64,000 bases of DNA from Paeniglutamicibacter quisquiliarum (GTDB lineage Bacteria > Actinomycetota > Actinomycetes > Actinomycetales > Micrococcaceae): NCBI RefSeq assembly GCF_019084045.1, contig NZ_JAHRED010000002.1, forward strand, positions 1 to 64,000. The letters are read 5' to 3'. Below are positions 24,706 through 34,448 of the stretch, piece by piece. The notes under the pieces are model-generated. The model saw only the letters and a program-made list of their open reading frames with translations, did no database searches and had not been told where the DNA came from. Made by a program: the position numbers and the translations under genes. Every line of letters begins with the position of its first letter. The first letter of the stretch is position 1.

Positions 24706-26934
24706 GTGCTGCGACTGAGTCTGCTGGGCGAGCAACGCCTCACCCGCCGGGGCACCGACCTGGCGGCGGGCGGGTCTCGGGCCGTTGAGCTGCTGGCCTA
24801 CCTGGTCCTGCATCCGGGGATCCAGGTGCCCCGGGCGGTGCTTGCCGGGACCTTCTGGCCCGACACCCCGCAGCCGCAGGCCATGACCAACCTGCGCCGC
24901 GAACTGCACAACTTGCGCCTGCTGCTGGGCGGCATCGAGGTCCTTGGCGCGTCCGACGGCGCCATCGGCTGGGTGCCGCGGGCGGGGCTGGGCGTGGACG
25001 TGCACGTCTTTTCCACCGAGCGGGCCGCCGCGCTGCTGGCGGCGCAAGCGCACGACCCTGCCGGTTTCCTGGCCCATGCGCAGGCCGCGCTGCGGCAGTA
25101 CCGGGGTGATTTGATGCCGGGCAACTACTCCGACTGGGTGCCCGAGCCGCGGGAGCGGATCCTGCGGGAATGCACTTCCCTGTGCGACGCGACCGCCGCG
25201 GCACTGAGCGCGGCGGGCGAGGGGCAGGCGGCACTGGAGGTTGCAGGGCGGCGGGTCACCATCCAGCCGCTGGAAGAGGTCGGGCACCGGGGGCTGATCC
25301 GCGCCCACCTGGCGCTCGGGGACCGGCCCGCGGCGCTGCACGCCTTCCGCCGCTGCGCCGAGGTCCTCGAGGGCGAGCTGGGCGTGTTGCCCGCGGCCGA
25401 GACCCGCGCGTTGCTGGGCATGGCGGTGCCGTCCCGGGGCGAACGCCTGGCGAACAGGGGCACGCCTAGCGTGGGCACCGGCACCGAAACCCACACCGCC
25501 ACGGGAGGCAAGACCATGGAAGAGCAAAGCACGAGCGCCACGGGAACGCAGGAACTTTTTGCCCCGCTGCGCGCATCCCTGCGCGGGACACTGGCCCTGC
25601 CGCAGGATCCGGGGTACGACGCGGCACGCGCCGTCTACAACGGGATGGTCGACCACCGCCCGGCCGCGATTGCCCGGGTCGCGGACACCGCGGACATCAT
25701 CGCCTGCGTCAACTTCGCCCGCGCCAACCAGCTGGAACCGGCGGTGCGCGGCGGCGGCCACCAGGCCTCCGGCATGTCCGTGGCCGACGGCTCGCTGGTC
25801 ATCGACCTGGGCGCCCTGCGCTCCACGACCGTCGACCCGGCGGCCCGCACCGTGCGGGTGGACGGCGGAGCCGTGTGGGGCGATGTCGACCACGCCACCG
25901 TGGCCTTCGGGATGGCGGTGCCCAGCGGGTTCATCGCCTCCACCGGGGTCGGCGGGCTGGCCCTGGGCGGCGGCATCGGCTACCTCACCCGGCGCTATGG
26001 GCTGACCGTTGACAACCTGCTGGCGGCCGACGTGGTGCTGGCCGACGGAACGCTGGTCAAGGCCGACGAGGCGCACAACGCCGACCTGTTCTGGGCGTTG
26101 CGCGGAGGCGGCGGGAACTTCGGCATCGTCACCTCCTTCACCTTCCGCATGAACGAGATCGGCGAGCACGGGACGATCATTGGCGGGCCGGTGTTCTACG
26201 ACCTGGCCGACACGCCCGCGGTGATGCGCTGGTACCGGGAACTGCTGCCCGCCCTTCCCGAGGAGCTCTCCGGCTGGTTCGGCCTGCTCACCATCCCGCC
26301 GGCCCCGCCCTTCCCCGAGGAGCTCTGGGGCCGGAAGGTCTGCGGCATCATCTGGTGCTACACCGGGGCCCACGAGATGGCCGAGAAGGTGCTGGCCCCG
26401 GTGCGCGGGTTCGGGTCCCCGCTGGTGGTTGGCCTGGCCCCCATGCCGTTCGACGCCCTGCAGCGGACCTTCGACCCGCTCTTCCCGGCCGGCCTGCAGT
26501 GGTACTGGCGCGCGGACTTCGTCAAGGAGATCTCCGACGCCGCCATCGGGATCCACGCCAGGTACGGGGCGGCGCTGCCCACCGGGTACTCGACGATGCA
26601 CCTGTACCCGATCGACGGGGCAGCCGCCAGGGTTCCCGCCGATGCCACCGCCTTCGCCTACCGGGACGGCGGCTGGGCGGGGGTGATCGTGGGGGTCGAC
26701 CCCGATGCGGCCAATGCGGACCTCATCACCGCATGGACCAAGTCCTACTACGACGAGCTGCACCCCACCACGGCCGGCGGGGCCTACGTGAACTTCATGA
26801 TGGAGGAGGGCGCCGACCGGATCCGCGCCTCCTACCTGCACAACTACGACCGTCTGGCCCGCGTCAAGGCACAATACGACCCGGCGAACCTGTTCCACCA
26901 CAACCAAAACATCGCCCCCGCGACTGTAGGCTAG
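24706..26934 (+). CDS. BTAD regulator domain in frame with an FAD-linked oxidase
   Basis: One open frame encodes two unrelated units. Codons about 1-245 form a SARP-like winged helix and BTAD domain ([52 protein letters not shown]). After a Thr/Gly-rich linker, residues about 285-742 form a berberine-bridge-type FAD oxidase: [15 protein letters not shown] with the FAD-linking His, [20 protein letters not shown], and a C-terminal [10 protein letters not shown]. No stop separates them, but GGGAGG at 25503-25508 stands 7 nt before an internal ATG at 25516, so a 472-aa oxidase could be made alone. The 5' start is uncertain: GTG 24706 or TTG 24691. Confidence 0.6.
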   Translation: MLRLSLLGEQRLTRRGTDLAAGGSRAVELLAYLVLHPGIQVPRAVLAGTFWPDTPQPQAMTNLRRELHNLRLLLGGIEVLGASDGAIGWVPRAGLGVDVHVFSTERAAALLAAQAHDPAGFLAHAQAALRQYRGDLMPGNYSDWVPEPRERILRECTSLCDATAAALSAAGEGQAALEVAGRRVTIQPLEEVGHRGLIRAHLALGDRPAALHAFRRCAEVLEGELGVLPAAETRALLGMAVPSRGERLANRGTPSVGTGTETHTATGGKTMEEQSTSATGTQELFAPLRASLRGTLALPQDPGYDAARAVYNGMVDHRPAAIARVADTADIIACVNFARANQLEPAVRGGGHQASGMSVADGSLVIDLGALRSTTVDPAARTVRVDGGAVWGDVDHATVAFGMAVPSGFIASTGVGGLALGGGIGYLTRRYGLTVDNLLAADVVLADGTLVKADEAHNADLFWALRGGGGNFGIVTSFTFRMNEIGEHGTIIGGPVFYDLADTPAVMRWYRELLPALPEELSGWFGLLTIPPAPPFPEELWGRKVCGIIWCYTGAHEMAEKVLAPVRGFGSPLVVGLAPMPFDALQRTFDPLFPAGLQWYWRADFVKEISDAAIGIHARYGAALPTGYSTMHLYPIDGAAARVPADATAFAYRDGGWAGVIVGVDPDAANADLITAWTKSYYDELHPTTAGGAYVNFMMEEGADRIRASYLHNYDRLARVKAQYDPANLFHHNQNIAPATVG
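25503..25518 (+). promoter_or_regulatory. Internal ribosome-binding site and start of the FAD oxidase
   Basis: GGGAGG (25503-25508) precedes ATG 25516 by 7 nt inside the long BTAD/oxidase frame. TAGCGT at 25467-25472 may be a -10 box. This decides whether the frame is a fusion or two products. Confidence 0.6.
26927..26932 (+). promoter_or_regulatory. Putative leaderless -10 box of coaE
   Basis: TAGGCT lies 6 nt before the coaE ATG and overlaps the TAG stop region of the preceding oxidase frame. Confidence 0.55.
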
Positions 26935-26938
26935 GTGC

Positions 26939-27547
26939 ATGCTCAATGTTGGTCTGACAGGCGGAATCGCCGCCGGTAAATCCGCCGTGGCGCGCCGGCT
27001 GGTGGAGCTCGGCGCCGTGCTCATCGACGCCGACGCGATTGCCCGCGCCGTTCTGGAGCCCGGGACCCCGGGACTGGCGGAGGTCGTTGCCGCCTTCGGC
27101 CCCGGCATCCTGGACGATGCCGGGGCCCTGGACCGCCCGGCGCTCGGGGCGCTGGTCTTTGCCGACGAGTCCAAGCGCCAGGTGCTGAACTCCATCGTCC
27201 ACCCGCGCGTGCGCGCAGAGGCGGAACGGCTGCGCGCCGCCGCCGCGGGGGATGCCGTCGTGGTCCAGGACATCCCGCTGCTGGTGGAGACCAAACAGGC
27301 CGGCAGCTTCGACGTGGTCCTCGTGGTCGCCGCCCCGCAGGCCGAGCGCCTGCGCCGCATGGTCGAAGACCGCGGGATGGCCGAGGCCGACGCCCGGGCC
27401 CGCATTGCCGCGCAGGCCACCGACGAGCAGCGTGCGGCAGTCGCCGACGTGGTCATCAACAATTCCGGCACGCTCGAAGAGCTGCGCCAACGCGTCAACG
27501 AAATCTGGGAGACCCACATTGCCCCATCCACCAGCCATGCCCGCTGA
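26939..27547 (+). CDS. coaE: Dephospho-CoA kinase
   Basis: This 202-aa enzyme carries out the last step of CoA synthesis, phosphorylating the ribose 3'-hydroxyl of dephospho-CoA with ATP. The Walker A motif [11 protein letters not shown] lies at residues 5-15, the DADAIAR acidic motif at about 31-37, and the lid region is [18 protein letters not shown]. The length is that of single-domain CoaE. A TAGGCT box suggests a leaderless mRNA. Its 3' end overlaps the next gene by 11 nt, and two small genes follow without gaps. Confidence 0.95.
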   Translation: MLNVGLTGGIAAGKSAVARRLVELGAVLIDADAIARAVLEPGTPGLAEVVAAFGPGILDDAGALDRPALGALVFADESKRQVLNSIVHPRVRAEAERLRAAAAGDAVVVQDIPLLVETKQAGSFDVVLVVAAPQAERLRRMVEDRGMAEADARARIAAQATDEQRAAVADVVINNSGTLEELRQRVNEIWETHIAPSTSHAR

Positions 27548-27872
27548 GAACGCCGAGCACGAGGGGGCCAGGGAGGAACTGGCGGCGCTGCTGGCGGCCG
27601 AAATGGCCAAGGCCCGCACCGAGATGCGTGTGATCCGCGGATTGTGGGTGCTTGCGGCAATCACCCTGGCCGCGGCCGTGGTGCTCTGGCTCCTCTTCGG
27701 CGGGCGCGACCAGTTCATCGCCCGCGCCTCGGGCTACGACGCGCAGGTGCTGCTCCCGGCCTGGCTGGCCCTTGCCGGGCTGCTCGCCGCCTCGGCCGCA
27801 ACCGTGCTGTTCATGGTCCGGCTGATGCGCGGCGCCCTGGGCAACATCGTGGAGAAACAGGCCCGCAAGTGA
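27537..27872 (+). CDS. Two-TM membrane protein downstream of coaE
   Basis: This 111-aa protein has a charged N-terminal helix ([20 protein letters not shown]), then transmembrane segments at about residues 34-55 and 74-97, and a short basic tail. No enzymatic motif is seen. It overlaps coaE by 11 nt and is overlapped by the next gene by 4 nt (GTGA), so all three should be co-translated. The function is unknown; a helical, possibly coiled-coil, N-terminus may mediate oligomerisation. Confidence 0.75.
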   Translation: MPAENAEHEGAREELAALLAAEMAKARTEMRVIRGLWVLAAITLAAAVVLWLLFGGRDQFIARASGYDAQVLLPAWLALAGLLAASAATVLFMVRLMRGALGNIVEKQARK

Positions 27873-28342
27873 ACACCGCCATGGTCGCCGAGTCATTCCT
27901 CCGGCACGCACCCGCCGACGGGTCGGCGCCCCACCTGGTGAGCATCCAGCGCGACCCCGAACGCGCAGCGGCGCTTGAAGGCACCATCGGATCCATCCAG
28001 CTGCGCTACCACTCGCTGCAGCTGGTCCCCGTGGACCTTCTCGACGACCTGCCCGGGACCTGGCACGCGCTGCTGGACACCGTCGAGGGTTTCCTGGCCG
28101 ACGGCCTGGCCGAGGCGCGCTACCCGTCCATCGATGCCGGGTTCCGGCTGGATGCAAGCGGGGGCGTCGCCAAGTTCACCGCCGGGAAGGTGCGCCACAT
28201 CGTGGACGCCGGCGAGCTCATCGACTGCATCCTGGGCGGGGCGGCAGAGTACTTCCGCTTCGCGCCGGGCACGCAGGACGCGGCCATAGCCCGCATCGGC
28301 CGGCTGCGGACCAGGGCCGCCGCTGCCGGTCTTTCAGCCTGA
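27869..28342 (+). CDS. Uncharacterised 157-aa protein of the coaE operon
   Basis: This protein is not recognised as a named family. It is soluble and mixed alpha/beta, with segments HLVSIQRDPERAAALEGTIG, LQLVPVDLLDDLPGTWHALL and GGVAKFTAGKVRHIVDAGEL. The GTG start overlaps the preceding stop (GTGA); an ATG at 27881 is an alternative. The gene ends 47 nt before uvrB. Its place in the coaE operon suggests a housekeeping rather than accessory gene. Confidence 0.65.
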   Translation: MNTAMVAESFLRHAPADGSAPHLVSIQRDPERAAALEGTIGSIQLRYHSLQLVPVDLLDDLPGTWHALLDTVEGFLADGLAEARYPSIDAGFRLDASGGVAKFTAGKVRHIVDAGELIDCILGGAAEYFRFAPGTQDAAIARIGRLRTRAAAAGLSA

Positions 28343-28377
28343 GGCGAGAGCGCGGGCATAGCGGGGGTGCCAGGGCG

Positions 28378-28383
28378 TAGCCT
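28378..28383 (+). promoter_or_regulatory. Putative leaderless -10 box of uvrB
   Basis: TAGCCT lies 6 nt before the uvrB ATG at 28390. No LexA-like box was seen here, unlike in front of uvrA. Confidence 0.5.
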
Positions 28384-28389
28384 AGATAC

Positions 28390-30492
28390 ATGAGTCTTGC
28401 GCAGCAGATCAACCGCGTCGTCGCCCCCTTCGAGGTCATCAGCGAGTTCAAGCCCGCCGGCGACCAGCCCGCGGCCATCAAGGAGCTGACCGGCCGCATC
28501 AAGGCGGGGGAGAAGGACGTGGTGCTCCTCGGCGCCACCGGCACCGGAAAGTCGGCGACCACGGCCTGGCTCATCGAGCAGGTGCAGCGCCCCACCCTGG
28601 TGATGGTGCAGAACAAGACGCTGGCCGCGCAGCTGGCCAACGAGTTCCGCGAGCTGCTGCCCAACAACGCCGTGGAGTACTTCGTCTCCTACTACGACTA
28701 CTACCAGCCCGAGGCCTACGTCCCGCAGACCGACACCTTCATCGAGAAGGACTCCTCCATCAACGAGGAGGTCGAGCGGCTGCGCCACTCCGCCACCAAC
28801 GCGCTGCTCACCCGCCGCGATGTCATCGTGGTCGCCACGGTCTCCTGCATCTACGGCCTGGGCACCCCCGAGGAGTACGTCGCGGGCATGGTCACCCTGA
28901 GGAAGGGCGCAGAGCTGAACCGCGACACGCTGCTGCGCAAGTTCGTCTCCATGCAATACGCGCGCAACGACATGGACTTCCACCGCGGCACCTTCCGGGT
29001 GCGCGGGGACACCGTGGAGATCATCCCGATGTACGAGGAGCAGGCGCTGCGCATCGAGTTCTTCGGCGACGAGATCGAGTCGATCCACACGCTGCACCCG
29101 GTCACCGGCGAGGTGATCCGCGAGGAAAACGAGATGTACGTGTTCCCGGCCAGCCACTACGTGGCGGGTGCCGACCGGATGAACCGCGCCATCAAGGACA
29201 TCGAGGACGAGCTGCAGCAGCGCCTGTCCACCCTGGAGACCCAGAACAAGCTGGTGGAGGCCCAGCGCCTGCGCATGCGCACCACCTACGACCTGGAGAT
29301 GATGGAGCAGATGGGCTTCTGCAACGGCATCGAGAACTACTCGAGGCACATCGACGACCGTGCCGCCGGCACCGCCCCGCACTGCCTCATCGACTACTTC
29401 CCCGACGACTTCCTGCTGGTCATCGACGAATCGCACGTCACCGTCCCGCAGATCGGTGCCATGTACGAGGGGGACATGTCGCGCAAGCGCACCCTGGTCG
29501 AACACGGCTTCCGGCTGCCCTCGGCCATGGACAACCGGCCGCTGAAGTGGGACGAGTTCCTCGAGCGCATCGGACAGACCGTGTACCTCTCGGCGACCCC
29601 GGGCAAGTACGAGCTGGGCAAGGCCGACGGCGTGGTGCAGCAGATCATCCGCCCCACGGGACTGATCGACCCGGAGATCATCGTCAAGCCCACCAAGGGG
29701 CAGATCGACGACCTGCTCGACGAGATCCGCGCCCGGGTGGAGCGCAACGAGCGCATCCTGGTCACCACGCTGACCAAGCGGATGGCCGAGGACCTCACCG
29801 ACTACTTCACCGAACACGGGGTGCGGGTCCAGTACCTGCACTCGGACGTCGACACGCTGCGCCGCGTGGAGCTGCTGCGCGAGCTGCGCATGGGCCTGTT
29901 CGACGTGCTGGTGGGCATCAACCTGCTGCGCGAGGGCCTTGACCTGCCCGAGGTCTCGCTCGTGGCGATCCTGGACGCGGACAAGCAGGGCTTCCTGCGC
30001 TCGGCGACCTCGCTGATCCAGACCATCGGCCGCGCCGCGCGAAACGTCGACGGCCAGGTCCACATGTACGCGGACAAGATCACCGACGCCATGGCCCAGG
30101 CCATCGAGGAGACCAACCGCCGCCGCGAGGTGCAGCAGAAGTATAACCTGGACCACGGCGTGGACCCGCAGCCGCTGCGCAAGAAGATCGCCGACATCAC
30201 CGATTCGCTGGCCCGCGAGGACGCCGACACGCAGGAGCTGCTGAACAACCAGCGCCTGGCCAAGACCGCCAAGCGCTCGGCCGCCGGCACCAAGAAGGCC
30301 CACGAGACGGTCCGCGCCGACGGCCTTGCAGCGGCCCCGGCGGAGAACCTGGTGGACATGATCGAGCAGATGACCGAGCAGATGCACGCCGCGGCGGCCG
30401 AGCTGCACTTTGAGGTCGCGGCCCGGCTGCGCGACGAGGTCTCGGAGCTGAAGAAGGAACTGCGGCAGATGAAGAATGCCGGCCACGCGTAG
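28390..30492 (+). CDS. uvrB: Excinuclease ABC subunit B
   Basis: This 700-aa protein is the damage-verifying helicase-like subunit of nucleotide excision repair. It shows Walker [12 protein letters not shown] near residue 50, the beta-hairpin region [20 protein letters not shown], the DEAD-like [13 protein letters not shown], motif [15 protein letters not shown], and a C-terminal UVR motif ([21 protein letters not shown]) that binds UvrC. uvrA and uvrC lie 12-18 kb downstream on the same strand. The start is fixed by ATG 28390 with its TAGCCT box. Confidence 0.97.
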   Translation: MSLAQQINRVVAPFEVISEFKPAGDQPAAIKELTGRIKAGEKDVVLLGATGTGKSATTAWLIEQVQRPTLVMVQNKTLAAQLANEFRELLPNNAVEYFVSYYDYYQPEAYVPQTDTFIEKDSSINEEVERLRHSATNALLTRRDVIVVATVSCIYGLGTPEEYVAGMVTLRKGAELNRDTLLRKFVSMQYARNDMDFHRGTFRVRGDTVEIIPMYEEQALRIEFFGDEIESIHTLHPVTGEVIREENEMYVFPASHYVAGADRMNRAIKDIEDELQQRLSTLETQNKLVEAQRLRMRTTYDLEMMEQMGFCNGIENYSRHIDDRAAGTAPHCLIDYFPDDFLLVIDESHVTVPQIGAMYEGDMSRKRTLVEHGFRLPSAMDNRPLKWDEFLERIGQTVYLSATPGKYELGKADGVVQQIIRPTGLIDPEIIVKPTKGQIDDLLDEIRARVERNERILVTTLTKRMAEDLTDYFTEHGVRVQYLHSDVDTLRRVELLRELRMGLFDVLVGINLLREGLDLPEVSLVAILDADKQGFLRSATSLIQTIGRAARNVDGQVHMYADKITDAMAQAIEETNRRREVQQKYNLDHGVDPQPLRKKIADITDSLAREDADTQELLNNQRLAKTAKRSAAGTKKAHETVRADGLAAAPAENLVDMIEQMTEQMHAAAAELHFEVAARLRDEVSELKKELRQMKNAGHA

Positions 30493-30532
30493 GGGGGCGT
30501 TCACGGGACTGAAACATGGATACGTTAGACTG

Positions 30533-30665
30533 GTTGCAGCGTAGGGGAGTATCCCACTTGTGCTGTGATCGTCAACACGCGGGGCAACGATGCCCCGCCG
30601 GGCGCAGCAGCCGACCCAATCTGAACGGGCGGCGGAGAGACTTGCGGTAATTCCACGTACCCCGT
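30533..30665 (+). promoter_or_regulatory. yybP-ykoY manganese riboswitch in the terC leader
   Basis: The leader contains the conserved elements in order: GGGGAGTAT near 30544-30552, the ATCGTCAACACG core near 30568-30579, a GC-rich hairpin around GGGGCAACGATGCCCC, and GAGACTTGCGG near 30635-30647. These correspond to GGGGAGUA, CGUCA and GAGACCUUUGC-like segments of the yybP-ykoY class, which senses Mn2+ and commonly controls TerC/Alx-type exporters. The boundaries are approximate. Confidence 0.82.
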
Positions 30666-30681
30666 TTTGAAAGGCCCCACA

Positions 30682-31731
30682 TTGGGAAACCACGGCTTGT
30701 CGCTGCAGTTTGAGATTATTTCGCTCTCTGCATTGTGCATCATTCTTCTGCTTGACCTGCTTTACGTGGTCAAGAAACCACACGAACCCTCGATGAAGGA
30801 ATCCGGCCTCTGGGTCGGTTTCTATGTCACCCTGGCACTGATCTTCGGCGCCGTGGTCTGGTGGCAGGCGGGCCCGGACATCGGCCAGCAGTTCATCGCC
30901 GGCTGGGTGACCGAATACTCGCTGAGCATCGACAACCTCTTCGTGTTCATCATCATCATGGCCCGCTTCTCGGTGCCGCGTAAATACCAGCAGGAAGTGT
31001 TGATGTTCGGCATCATCATCGCCCTGATCCTGCGCGGCATCTTCATCATCCTCGGTGCCGCTGTCATCGAAAACTACTCGTGGGTCTTCTACATCTTCGG
31101 CGCGTTCCTGCTCTGGACCGCCTGGAAGCAGGCCACCGACGACGGCGAGGACGAGTCCGAGGGCGCCAACAACGGCCTGGTCTACAAGCTGACCAAGAAC
31201 CTGCCGATCTCCAAGGACTACGACGGCAACAAGCTGCGCACCACGATCGACGGCAAGCGCATGTTCACCCCGATGGTCATGGTCTTCGTGACCATCGGCA
31301 TGACCGACCTGCTCTTCGCGGTCGACTCGATCCCGGCGATCTTCGGCCTGACCCAGTCCCCGTTCATCGTCTTCACCGCGAACCTGTTCGCGCTGATGGG
31401 CCTGCGCCAGCTGTACTTCCTGCTCGGTGGCCTGATGGACCGCTTGATCTACCTCAAGCACGCGCTGTCGATCATCCTGGCCTTCATCGGCATCAAGCTG
31501 GTCTTCCACGCGATGCACGTGAACGAACTCTCGTTCATCAACGGCGGCCGCCACATCGAGTGGGTTCCGGATATCTCGATCACCGTCTCGCTTGTGGTCA
31601 TCCTGGGCACCATCGTGATTGCCACGGCAGCCTCGCTGCTTTCCCCGGCAGGCCGCCGCGCCGCCGAGGAGCACAAGGCCACGAAGGCGGCACAGGCCGC
31701 CGAAGCGGAGCAGGTCGGCAAGGGCGAGTAG
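30682..31731 (+). CDS. TerC/Alx family membrane protein, probable Mn2+ exporter
   Basis: This 349-aa integral membrane protein has about nine hydrophobic segments and the two family signatures with metal-binding acidic residues: YSLSIDNLFVFIIIMARF and MTDLLFAVDSIPAIFGLTQ. TerC/Alx proteins export manganese or support metalation of secreted proteins. TTG at 30682 is chosen because GAAAGG (30669-30674) sits 7 nt upstream; TTG 30667 overlaps that site. The gene follows a Mn-sensing yybP-ykoY leader, which strongly supports a manganese-related role. The C-terminal tail is Ala/Glu-rich. Confidence 0.92.
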   Translation: MGNHGLSLQFEIISLSALCIILLLDLLYVVKKPHEPSMKESGLWVGFYVTLALIFGAVVWWQAGPDIGQQFIAGWVTEYSLSIDNLFVFIIIMARFSVPRKYQQEVLMFGIIIALILRGIFIILGAAVIENYSWVFYIFGAFLLWTAWKQATDDGEDESEGANNGLVYKLTKNLPISKDYDGNKLRTTIDGKRMFTPMVMVFVTIGMTDLLFAVDSIPAIFGLTQSPFIVFTANLFALMGLRQLYFLLGGLMDRLIYLKHALSIILAFIGIKLVFHAMHVNELSFINGGRHIEWVPDISITVSLVVILGTIVIATAASLLSPAGRRAAEEHKATKAAQAAEAEQVGKGE

Positions 31732-31759
31732 CCCTCCGGCCCCACCCCGCACTGCGCGC

Positions 31760-31802
31760 CCGTCGGGGCCCGGCTTCCACCACGGAAGCCGGGCCCCGAC
31801 GG
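31760..31802 (+). terminator. Hairpin after terC
   Basis: Perfect 19-bp arms at 31760-31778 and 31784-31802 enclose ACCAC. No T tract follows, so termination is inferred from stem strength and position between terC and the MFS gene. Confidence 0.65.
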
Positions 31803-31826
31803 CCGTTAAGCCGGACCGGGCATTGG

Positions 31827-31832
31827 TAGGCT
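31827..31832 (+). promoter_or_regulatory. Putative leaderless -10 box of the MFS gene
   Basis: TAGGCT lies 7 nt before the GTG start at 31840. Confidence 0.5.
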
Positions 31833-31839
31833 GGGGCGC

Positions 31840-33156
31840 GTGAACACTTCCCCGATCCCCGCAGCCGTCCACGTCGCGCCCGAGCGGGCGCGCGCCCAGC
31901 GCCGCACCGTGGCGGCCCTCTCCGCCTCCCAGCTGCTCAGCGGCGTGGGCAACGGCGCGGGGCTGGCCATCGGCTCGCTGATGGCCGTGGAGCTGACCGG
32001 GTCCAATGCCTTCGCCGGGGCGGCGACCACCGCGATCTCCGTCGCCGGCGCGCTCAGTGCGCTGCCGCTGGCCGCCCTTGCCGTGAAGCGCGGACGCCGC
32101 GTGGCGCTGTCCTTCGGCTACTTCCTGGCCGCGCTGGGTGCCGTCGGCATGATGTTGGCGCCGGTGCTGCAGAGCTTTGCGGTGCTGATGCTCGGGGCGG
32201 CGCTGCTCGGCGTGGGGTCCGCGGCAAACCTGCAGGCCCGCTTCGCCGCGACAGACCTGGCCGACGACGCGACCCGCGGGCGCGACCTGGGCCTGGTGGT
32301 CTGGGCCATCACCATCGGCGCGGTGGCCGGCCCGAACCTCATCGGCCCCGGCGCGGTGCTGGGCGCCGGGCTGGGGCTGCCGGCAATGAGCGGGCCGTTC
32401 CTCTTTTCCCTGGCCGGCATGGCGCTGGCCATCCTGGTGCTGAACATCGGGCTGCGCCCGGACCCCATCGACCTGGCGCGTGCCTGGGAGGCCGCCGACG
32501 GCGTCGCCCCGCACGCACCTGCCGTGGGGCGGCGCCGCGGGTCGCTGGCCACCGGGCTGGTGGCCGTGCGGGCCTCTCCCGGGGCCGCCCTGGGCATCTC
32601 CACCATCGTGGTGGCGCACCTGGTGATGGTCGGGGTCATGTCGATGACCCCGGTGCACCTCAAGGACCTTGCGGCCATCCCGGGGCACGAGATGCACGGC
32701 GGGACCGCCGACATCCTGGTCGTCATCGGGTTCGTGATCTCGCTGCACATCGCCGGCATGTATGCGCTCTCCCCGCTCGTCGGCTCGCTGGCCGATAGGA
32801 TCGGGCAGCCGCGGATGATGCTGGCGGGCCAGGGCGTGCTGGTGGCGGCGGTGCTGGTGGCCGGGCTGGGCGCCGACTCGCGTGCCGCTGTCACCACCGG
32901 GTTGGTGCTGCTGGGCCTGGGCTGGTCCATGTGCACGGTGTCCGGTTCCGCGTTCCTGGCCTCGCGGGTCGATCGCGGCCGCCGGGTGCTGGTCCAGGGC
33001 GTCTCGGACACCCTGATGGGTGCCGCCGGGGCGCTGGGTGCCGCCGGCTCCGGGCTGCTGCTGGCCTGGCTGGGCTACGCCGGGCTCGGCTACCTCTGCC
33101 TGGCCTTCATCGTGGTGGTTGCCGCCTTCTGCCTGCGCGAGGTCCTGCGCCCCTAG
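31840..33156 (+). CDS. MFS transporter
   Basis: This 438-aa protein has about twelve hydrophobic segments and the cytoplasmic loop LPLAALAVKRGRRVALSFGY after helix 2, a typical major facilitator motif A variant. A second such loop, SLADRIGQPRMMLAGQGVLV, lies in the second half. The substrate cannot be deduced; drug or metabolite efflux is common for this architecture. GTG 31840 is the start, supported by TAGGCT 7 nt upstream. Its TAG stop overlaps the stop of the convergent aminopeptidase in CTAG (33153-33156). Confidence 0.85.
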   Translation: MNTSPIPAAVHVAPERARAQRRTVAALSASQLLSGVGNGAGLAIGSLMAVELTGSNAFAGAATTAISVAGALSALPLAALAVKRGRRVALSFGYFLAALGAVGMMLAPVLQSFAVLMLGAALLGVGSAANLQARFAATDLADDATRGRDLGLVVWAITIGAVAGPNLIGPGAVLGAGLGLPAMSGPFLFSLAGMALAILVLNIGLRPDPIDLARAWEAADGVAPHAPAVGRRRGSLATGLVAVRASPGAALGISTIVVAHLVMVGVMSMTPVHLKDLAAIPGHEMHGGTADILVVIGFVISLHIAGMYALSPLVGSLADRIGQPRMMLAGQGVLVAAVLVAGLGADSRAAVTTGLVLLGLGWSMCTVSGSAFLASRVDRGRRVLVQGVSDTLMGAAGALGAAGSGLLLAWLGYAGLGYLCLAFIVVVAAFCLREVLRP

Positions 33157-34448
33157 GCGCGGACGGGCGTTTCCTCGTTGGCCATCCCCAGCAGCTTCGC
33201 GAAGATCATGGCGCCCTCGTCGCCGATCCCGTCGTGGTGGAATTCGTCGGTTTCCCACACGCGCATGTTGCCCACCGCGGCGGCGGTTTCCAGCGACAGG
33301 TCCCGGTCCACGTACACGTCGTGGGTGTAGACGGCCGCCGCGACGGGCACGGTGTTGGCAGCAAGCACCTCGGGGTCGTAGAGCGGTTCCCAGCCCTCGT
33401 GCTCGGCCAGGACCCGCGCGGTTTCCTCCAGCGGGCGCAGCACCGGGTCCGCGTCGAAGTACCAGCGGTACACCATTTCCCCGGTCAGCAGCGGAGGAGC
33501 TGCGTCGGGGGAGAATGCCGGGAACTCGGCCAGCACGCGTTCGGCGGCCCAGTTGGTGGCGGACCCCTGGGCGTAGATCGACTCGTGCAGCAGCGCGTAA
33601 AGCGGGTTCGCGGCCCGGTCGGCCTGTTCGGCGATCGTCGCCAGGAAGGTGTCCGAGAGCCGCCTGCCGCCCGGGGTGTCGATGAAGGCGCCCTCGAAGA
33701 CGTGGTGCAGCGCATGCACCCGGGTGTTGCCGCCCAGGAACTGGCCGAGCATTTGCACCAGCGGCACGGTCAGCGCCCGGCCACCGGGCAGGTGCTCCTC
33801 GGTGTGGGCCAGGTGCTCCACGATCTCACCCAGCACCCGGCGGTCGCGCGGGTACCAGTCGAAGTATTCCGCGTTGCGCTCGGCCATGCGCCGGTAGGTC
33901 GCCCGGTAGACGGTGTCCGCGTCGGCCCCCAGCGAGGCCAGCCCGCCGGTGACCAGTGCGCGGTCCAGCGACGCCGGGGCCAGCGACAGGTAGGTCAGCG
34001 TGCAGAAGCCGCCGTAGCTCTGCCCGAAGGTGCTCCAGGAGGAGATCCCCAGCTCGCGGCGGATCGCCTCGGCGTCGCGCACGATCGAGTCGGCGCGGAA
34101 GTGCGTGAGGTAGGCGGCCTGGGCCGCGGCGTCCCCGCGCAGCGGCAGGGACTGCCGGTTTGCCGGGGTGCTCAGGCCGGTGCCGCGCTGGTCAAGCAGC
34201 AGGATCCGGAAGGTCTTGGCGGCCTCGGCCATCCAGCCGGTGAGGGATGCCGGGCGCGGGGACTTCCCGCCCGGCCCGCCCTGCAGGAAGAGCAGCCAAG
34301 GCAGCGCCGCGGGGTCCTCGTGTGCGGTGGAGGAGATCTCACGCGCGAAGACCGTGAGGGTTTCACCCTCCGGGCGCGCATGGTCCAGCGGGAGCTCGAA
34401 GAAGTGCTCGGTGCTCCGCATCCCGCGGAAGACGTGGGTGGTGCTCAT
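33153..34448 (-). CDS. Proline iminopeptidase-like alpha/beta hydrolase (S33)
   Basis: This 431-aa alpha/beta hydrolase has the oxyanion loop FLQGGPGGKSPRP near residue 55, the strand LLLDQRGTGLS, and the nucleophile elbow FGQSYGGF near residue 140. The catalytic Asp and His would lie in the C-terminal part (for example ETDEFHHDGIG). S33 enzymes remove N-terminal proline or act on other small peptides. The ATG overlaps the upstream GNAT stop by 4 nt (ATGA). It is cytoplasmic: no signal peptide is seen. Confidence 0.88.
   Translation of the reverse strand: MSTTHVFRGMRSTEHFFELPLDHARPEGETLTVFAREISSTAHEDPAALPWLLFLQGGPGGKSPRPASLTGWMAEAAKTFRILLLDQRGTGLSTPANRQSLPLRGDAAAQAAYLTHFRADSIVRDAEAIRRELGISSWSTFGQSYGGFCTLTYLSLAPASLDRALVTGGLASLGADADTVYRATYRRMAERNAEYFDWYPRDRRVLGEIVEHLAHTEEHLPGGRALTVPLVQMLGQFLGGNTRVHALHHVFEGAFIDTPGGRRLSDTFLATIAEQADRAANPLYALLHESIYAQGSATNWAAERVLAEFPAFSPDAAPPLLTGEMVYRWYFDADPVLRPLEETARVLAEHEGWEPLYDPEVLAANTVPVAAAVYTHDVYVDRDLSLETAAAVGNMRVWETDEFHHDGIGDEGAMIFAKLLGMANEETPVRA

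Noticed and set aside
28120-33258. A 1712-codon open frame on the minus strand across uvrB, terC and the MFS gene
   Set aside because: It is antisense to three clear genes, has no recognisable domain, and is a by-product of high GC in the third codon position.
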